This document shows, in pieces, positions 59,798 to 64,000 of a stretch of DNA of 64,000 bases (positions are counted from its first letter, which is position 1; each line of letters starts with the position of its first letter). This DNA is from Rhodeus uyekii (taxonomy: Eukaryota; Chordata; Actinopteri; Cypriniformes; Acheilognathidae), in contig JAWRVZ010000016.1 of the NCBI GenBank assembly GCA_037043235.1, forward strand, positions 810,501 through 874,500, given 5' to 3'. The translations under genes and the position numbers were made by a program. The notes beneath the pieces were generated by a model. That model was not told where the DNA came from. It saw only the letters and a list, made by a program, of their open reading frames with translations, and searched no databases.

Positions 59798-61879
59798 ATT
59801 TGAAACATTCATTTGAAAGGATAAAGAATGTCCATGTGCAAGAGCGACGCTCCTCTGAATGCTGCCTGGGCTGATGTGTCTGCAGCACTTCTTCCCCTAA
59901 TGTCTGCGCTCCGAGTGTGTCGTTTAGATTTGGCATCAGAGGAGTGTTTTGTTTTCTGGTAGTGTATAAAAGGTTCAATTTTCCCCCAGTTGTCCATGAA
60001 CCTTGCGTCTATTCCGGGCAATGTAGCATGAAAAGGTGTGCGCATTTTAGGAAGAGGGTCTGACGAGAGCCATCGACTCCCTGCTATCATTAAGCTGCTC
60101 GGAAACTGTTCCATCGGTGCCAGAGTCGAGATTGGCCGAGCAGTCGTTTACTCGCCGGCTTCTCGTTGAACATTAAGGACGCAAGAGGATACTAAAATGG
60201 GATGCTTTCCCCTCGTTTTCCCCTTCGCCTTTTATTCCACAGATGAGTGCAGATAATTTTCTGTGCGATTGTGAGTGATTACTGTATTACCGCGGTAATA
60301 TAGGGTTATTTGGGAATGCAAAGAGAATTAATGATACATAAAAACTATTTTTGCATTGACTGCCTCTCTCGGCCGGGATATTTCTCCATGCCTGCATCTT
60401 GTGATTACCTAAACGTATTGTAAATATGTGTTTCCTATGGGCTTTTACATAAATTTACATTTTTTAACACTCAGGAGACAGAGGGACCATTAGGGACGAG
60501 TTCTTTTCATCTATACGTTTTATTCATTATTGACTTTGACACTGCTGAGGATGCTGGCATCTGATCATTTGGCGAGCACCTTGCCAATGATGTAAATCGG
60601 GTGTAGATCTTTGTAATGACAGAAACATGTCGGGAATATCGTCCGGACGGCGAGGCCTTGTAATGACTGAATCTCAGATGTCCGTAGGTGGGTGGAAGTC
60701 ATAACGGCTTCCCATGGAAAAAGCAAACATGAGTGTTTTGTGGGGGGAAAACAACTTATGATTCAATCACACACAGCTTCTTGCCGAAACTTTGGTGAAG
60801 TTTGCTTCAAAACCGCAGGGTCCCTCACAAAGGTCACACTCACCCTTTTGATTTCATCATTTGTGTATGAGATTAGTGCGCTGATTAATTAGTGACACTC
60901 CAGAAAATAAAATTCTTATTTTCAGCCCAGTATAACCTTCTTTCTTAAGTGGAATGCCAAAAAAATTAAACAAAAGTTTGACCATGAAAAAAAAGTCAGT
61001 GGGGTTTAGTGTTTTGGATATGGTCAGGTATAATCATTTGTGCTCCAAACACAAAAGTCAATGATTTTTCAGTGAACTAACACTTTAAATGACATTCTCT
61101 CTGGATCTGAATGTCATTCTAGGACAATAACTTATTCTCCATTTTTATTAAGAGTAATGAAACAACTGCGCTCAGAGATATTTAGTGTCTGATGTGCAAT
61201 GTCATGGATATCAGTAGATCTCTGTACTCCATGTTTGTTGTAATGTCCACAAGCTGTTAACACCGTACTCACATAAACATAACGGCTGACCGTAGGCGCT
61301 TCAGTGATAAGGTATTTGATTGTTGTAGGTGGTGTGAAACTCTGGCCTAAGGCGTTATCCCACTGCTCGGAGTCGCATATCTTAAGAGCCCAGCATGAGG
61401 CCTCGGACTCTTCAGACTGTGGATCAAGGGTGGACTGGCCTCAGGGACTTTTCATGATGGGACTTGGGGACCAGATGTCGAAGCCAAATATTTGCGTTTC
61501 TTAATCATACAAATAATTCATTTTTATAATTAAATTACAAATCTGTACTATTTTAGAACGCAATTCTTCGAGCTCTGTAATAAGATTCAATGGTGAGAAT
61601 TTAAAAATATTCATATAGATCCAGTGAAATAAGTATCTTTTAATTACAACATGTAGAAGACATTAGTTTGTATTACATGTGGGATACACCTGTCAAAGTT
61701 TGGAATAAGTGATTAAAATTTATTTTAAATTCTAATTTATTTCTGTGATGCAAAGCATCAAAGTCTTCAGTGTCACACGATACTTCAGATATCATACTAA
61801 TAGGAGGATTTGTTGCTCAATTTTTGTTATTGTGCTGTGTGATATTGTTTTTGAAAACCATGCTGCACTATTAAAATTT
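59798..61879. other. Intergenic, possible regulatory blocks
   Basis: I recognise no protein. Several stretches (59810-60200, 60540-60880, 61240-61490) are notably less AT-rich and non-repetitive, as often seen in conserved non-coding DNA or first exons of an unseen neighbour. The 101-aa minus frame at 59809-60114 matches no known family. Confidence 0.35.
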
Positions 61880-62195
61880 AGTGGTAAATAAAAATAATTG
61901 AATGCATTTATTGAGCAAGGATGCATTCGGATCAAAGGTGACAGTAAAGATTTATAATGTTACAAAAGATTTTGAAATAAAGAAATAAATGCTTACAAAA
62001 AATTAGGCCTATCTTGGTTTCCACAAACATATTAGGCAGGAAAACATGACTGATTATCATAAGAAATGATACTGTTGCACCAAATTATAATGTGACATTG
62101 AAGAGTGTATTAATGGATGCTGAACCTTCAACTAGAAAATGGAAATTGTTCACAATATATATTTTAAATCAAATAAATGCCGCCTTAGTTGACAT
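61880..62195 (+). repeat. Interspersed repeat, copy of 57340 family
   Basis: It contains AATTGAATGCATTTATTGAG, AAGGATGCATTCGGATCAAA, TGACAGTAAAGATTTATAAT, TTGGTTTCCACAAACATATT and TTAAATCAAATAAATGCCGC in the order of the family at 27950 and 57340. It is non-coding. Confidence 0.7.
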
Positions 62196-63283
62196 TAGAA
62201 ACCATAGAGACAAAAAGCGTAATTATTTCGCTAGTATTCATTAGTCGTGATCAGGTCCACTGTCCATCTCTCTTGTGGATCCGTCGTCACTGATGCGATG
62301 CAGCATCTAGATAATAACAGCTCAAACATTCTGCTGAAGCAGCGTTCTGCGAACCGTCCCATGATGCTTAGCGCGAATTACCACACCATACATCTTCCCG
62401 CCTAATCTACCATTAAGAAAATAAATCCTCGCAGGCAACGGCCGTTTCAATACATTTTTTTGCCCGGGATTTTCTGCTTTCCTTAAGTCTCGCACAGTAG
62501 CGAAGTGTCTCGCCTAACTCTCAAGTGTCCGGTGGAGACTTAATCCATATGACTGTGTCCTGCATTCAAAGAGCGCTGAGCTTCCCTCCGCATGCCCACA
62601 ATGCCACTCTCCCCGTCTGAAAGGTATGTGTAGTGTGGCATTGATGTGTAATTACGTGTGACTGAAACAGCGCTTTGGTGACAGGCTCTGGAGTGCTGCG
62701 GTTGGCTTGGGTGAGCTCTCCCCAGAAAAGAGGGGTTTTCTTTGCCCTTAAGAGGATTAAGTGGGGTTGTGATAACAGAGGGATAAAAAGGGGAGAATTG
62801 AATCAGAAAAGAGAGCTGGGACCAAAAAGGGCAAACTCTCGCAAGCGAGTTCAAACACCTGTTGTCATCAACATTGCTTCTTTTCGCTCTCCCTTAAAGT
62901 CACCATCAAATCAAAATGAATAATTCTTATTTTTGTGTGCAGTACTGCAATAAATGATATATCCGTGCACATCACTCTTTTATTTAATCAAAATAACTTC
63001 ATCTTGCAGTTGATGACGTGTTTACCGACGCGAGGGCGGGACAACTCGTCACTCACGTGAGATCACAGAAAAACTAAACCGTCCAATCAAATCCTGTGGA
63101 TAAAATCAACCCGTCTTACATTTTTCTTGAGAGAAACCTTTTCTCTCAGATTTAGGCTAGTTGCAACTTATATGCAAAATATTTTGGTCACACTTTTGAT
63201 TAGGCTCAAATTCTTACTTTCAATCAACTAATTATTAAATATGACTTTTGCCTCAGTAAACTCATAATTACTGTTTATTAATA
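62196..63283. other. Intergenic, no gene seen
   Basis: No clear exon. The second GTGGATCCGTCGTCACTG copy lies near 62276. Open frames at 62540-62854 and 62675-62923 overlap on opposite strands and match no family known to me. Confidence 0.35.
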
Positions 63284-64000
63284 CAGTGGAGTTCACTTAT
63301 CTCGACTCACGGTTAACTCGCCAATCCTATTATGTCGACGTTTTTGAAGTGGAACCGCCAAACTCCCTATTTGTCTTAGCATTTTCTTTTCGGTAATGTT
63401 GATTCCTTAATGTCGCCGAACACTAATATCTCGAGCACAAAAGAGGGACAAATTCGCCACTTCACATGGTTATCTCGTGACTCATGATCGTACCGAGTTC
63501 GCTGCATGCACTGAGTTTGCGTTGCACGTCGCTCTGTCAGTTGGCGTGTTTAGTTTTCCCTGCTAATTTCTGAGTGAGTCATATTGGTTTCCTGGACTTC
63601 TTTGATGTGTATCTGAACAATGTGCTGTTAGAGATTTACCTCAGCTGACAGCTTGGAGAGTATGTGGCAAAATTGCAGTGCCAGCGGGCTAAAAGAATGC
63701 TGGGAACAGGATTAGGATCATATTCTGGCAGTGCCTGTCACTTCCTCAATGGGCTGGGGTTCCTTATGGTGGCAGCTTTCATTCTCCATGCAGCTAAAAC
63801 CAAAAAGGAGAGCATGAGGAAAAAAAGTTCTGATTGAATGGTACACTGTGATTTTTGTGCTAGGCATTCTCGAGGTCCATTTTGTTCTTGTAAAGGACGG
63901 TGACACCTGATTAAACACTTAGGTGAATTTAGAAACCACTTAATAGTTGGAGTTCGGTTATGTCGACGGCCTCGGGGCTTGCAAAAGCATCGAGATAACC
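63284..64000 (+). mobile_element. Pogo/Tigger-like element, runs off window
   Basis: It begins TA-CAGTGGAGTTCACTTATCT with TATGTCGAC-type repeats, a common form of pogo/Tigger terminus. The same start (TTGGAGTTCGGTTATGTCGAC) recurs at about 63946 in direct orientation and continues past the window edge. That suggests two adjacent or nested copies. No transposase is identified in the visible part. Confidence 0.45.

Noticed and set aside
59809..60114. 101-aa minus frame downstream of nsun4
   Set aside because: No known domain; it starts beside a SINE and could be chance or regulatory DNA. I list the region as intergenic.

Overview
The window looks like nuclear DNA of a ray-finned fish, most likely a cyprinid. 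Five vertebrate genes with GT-AG introns are embedded in AT-rich DNA crowded with teleost-type transposons: Tc1/mariner relics, foldback MITEs, tRNA-derived SINEs, and LTR, DIRS-like and BEL/Pao-like retroelement remains. No prokaryotic or organellar features are present. Species-level assignment is inference.

Layout. 1-12.5 kb has no gene; it holds MITEs, LTR fragments and a Tc1-like relic split by a second transposon. 12.58-14.55 kb is artemin (artn, + strand, secreted GDNF-family ligand). 14.5-21.4 kb is intergenic, with a large decayed Tc1-like element at 18.3-19.8 kb. 21.44-24.1 kb is a prostaglandin E2 receptor EP4 gene (ptger4 family, - strand, two coding exons), with a TATA box and a perfect CRE upstream. 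24.3-43.6 kb is a repeat-rich gene desert. 43.7-51.1 kb is pif1 (+ strand, 12 coding exons, 639 aa), whose promoter has CCAAT boxes and a CHR-like motif. 53.09-55.64 kb is uqcrh (- strand, 4 exons, 106 aa), and 56.03-58.7 kb is nsun4 (+ strand, 6 exons, 390 aa). These last two are head to head across 389 bp that contains a perfect heat-shock element. 58.7-64 kb is intergenic, with SINE, MITE and pogo/Tigger-like pieces.

How the genes relate. uqcrh (respiratory complex III hinge subunit) and nsun4 (mitochondrial rRNA m5C methyltransferase) share a divergent promoter and both serve mitochondria. The other genes are functionally unrelated neighbours. From memory, human UQCRH, NSUN4 and ARTN lie on 1p33-p34, so part of the order may be conserved synteny; PIF1 and PTGER4 are elsewhere in human.

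Exon joins were placed by reading GT/AG sites and checking that phase is kept across every junction and that the product length fits the family. I found no convincing undescribed biological system. The most interesting signals are regulatory (HSE, CRE, CCAAT/CHR) and structural (nested transposons, long hairpins, a uqcrh intron made largely of a Tc1 copy).
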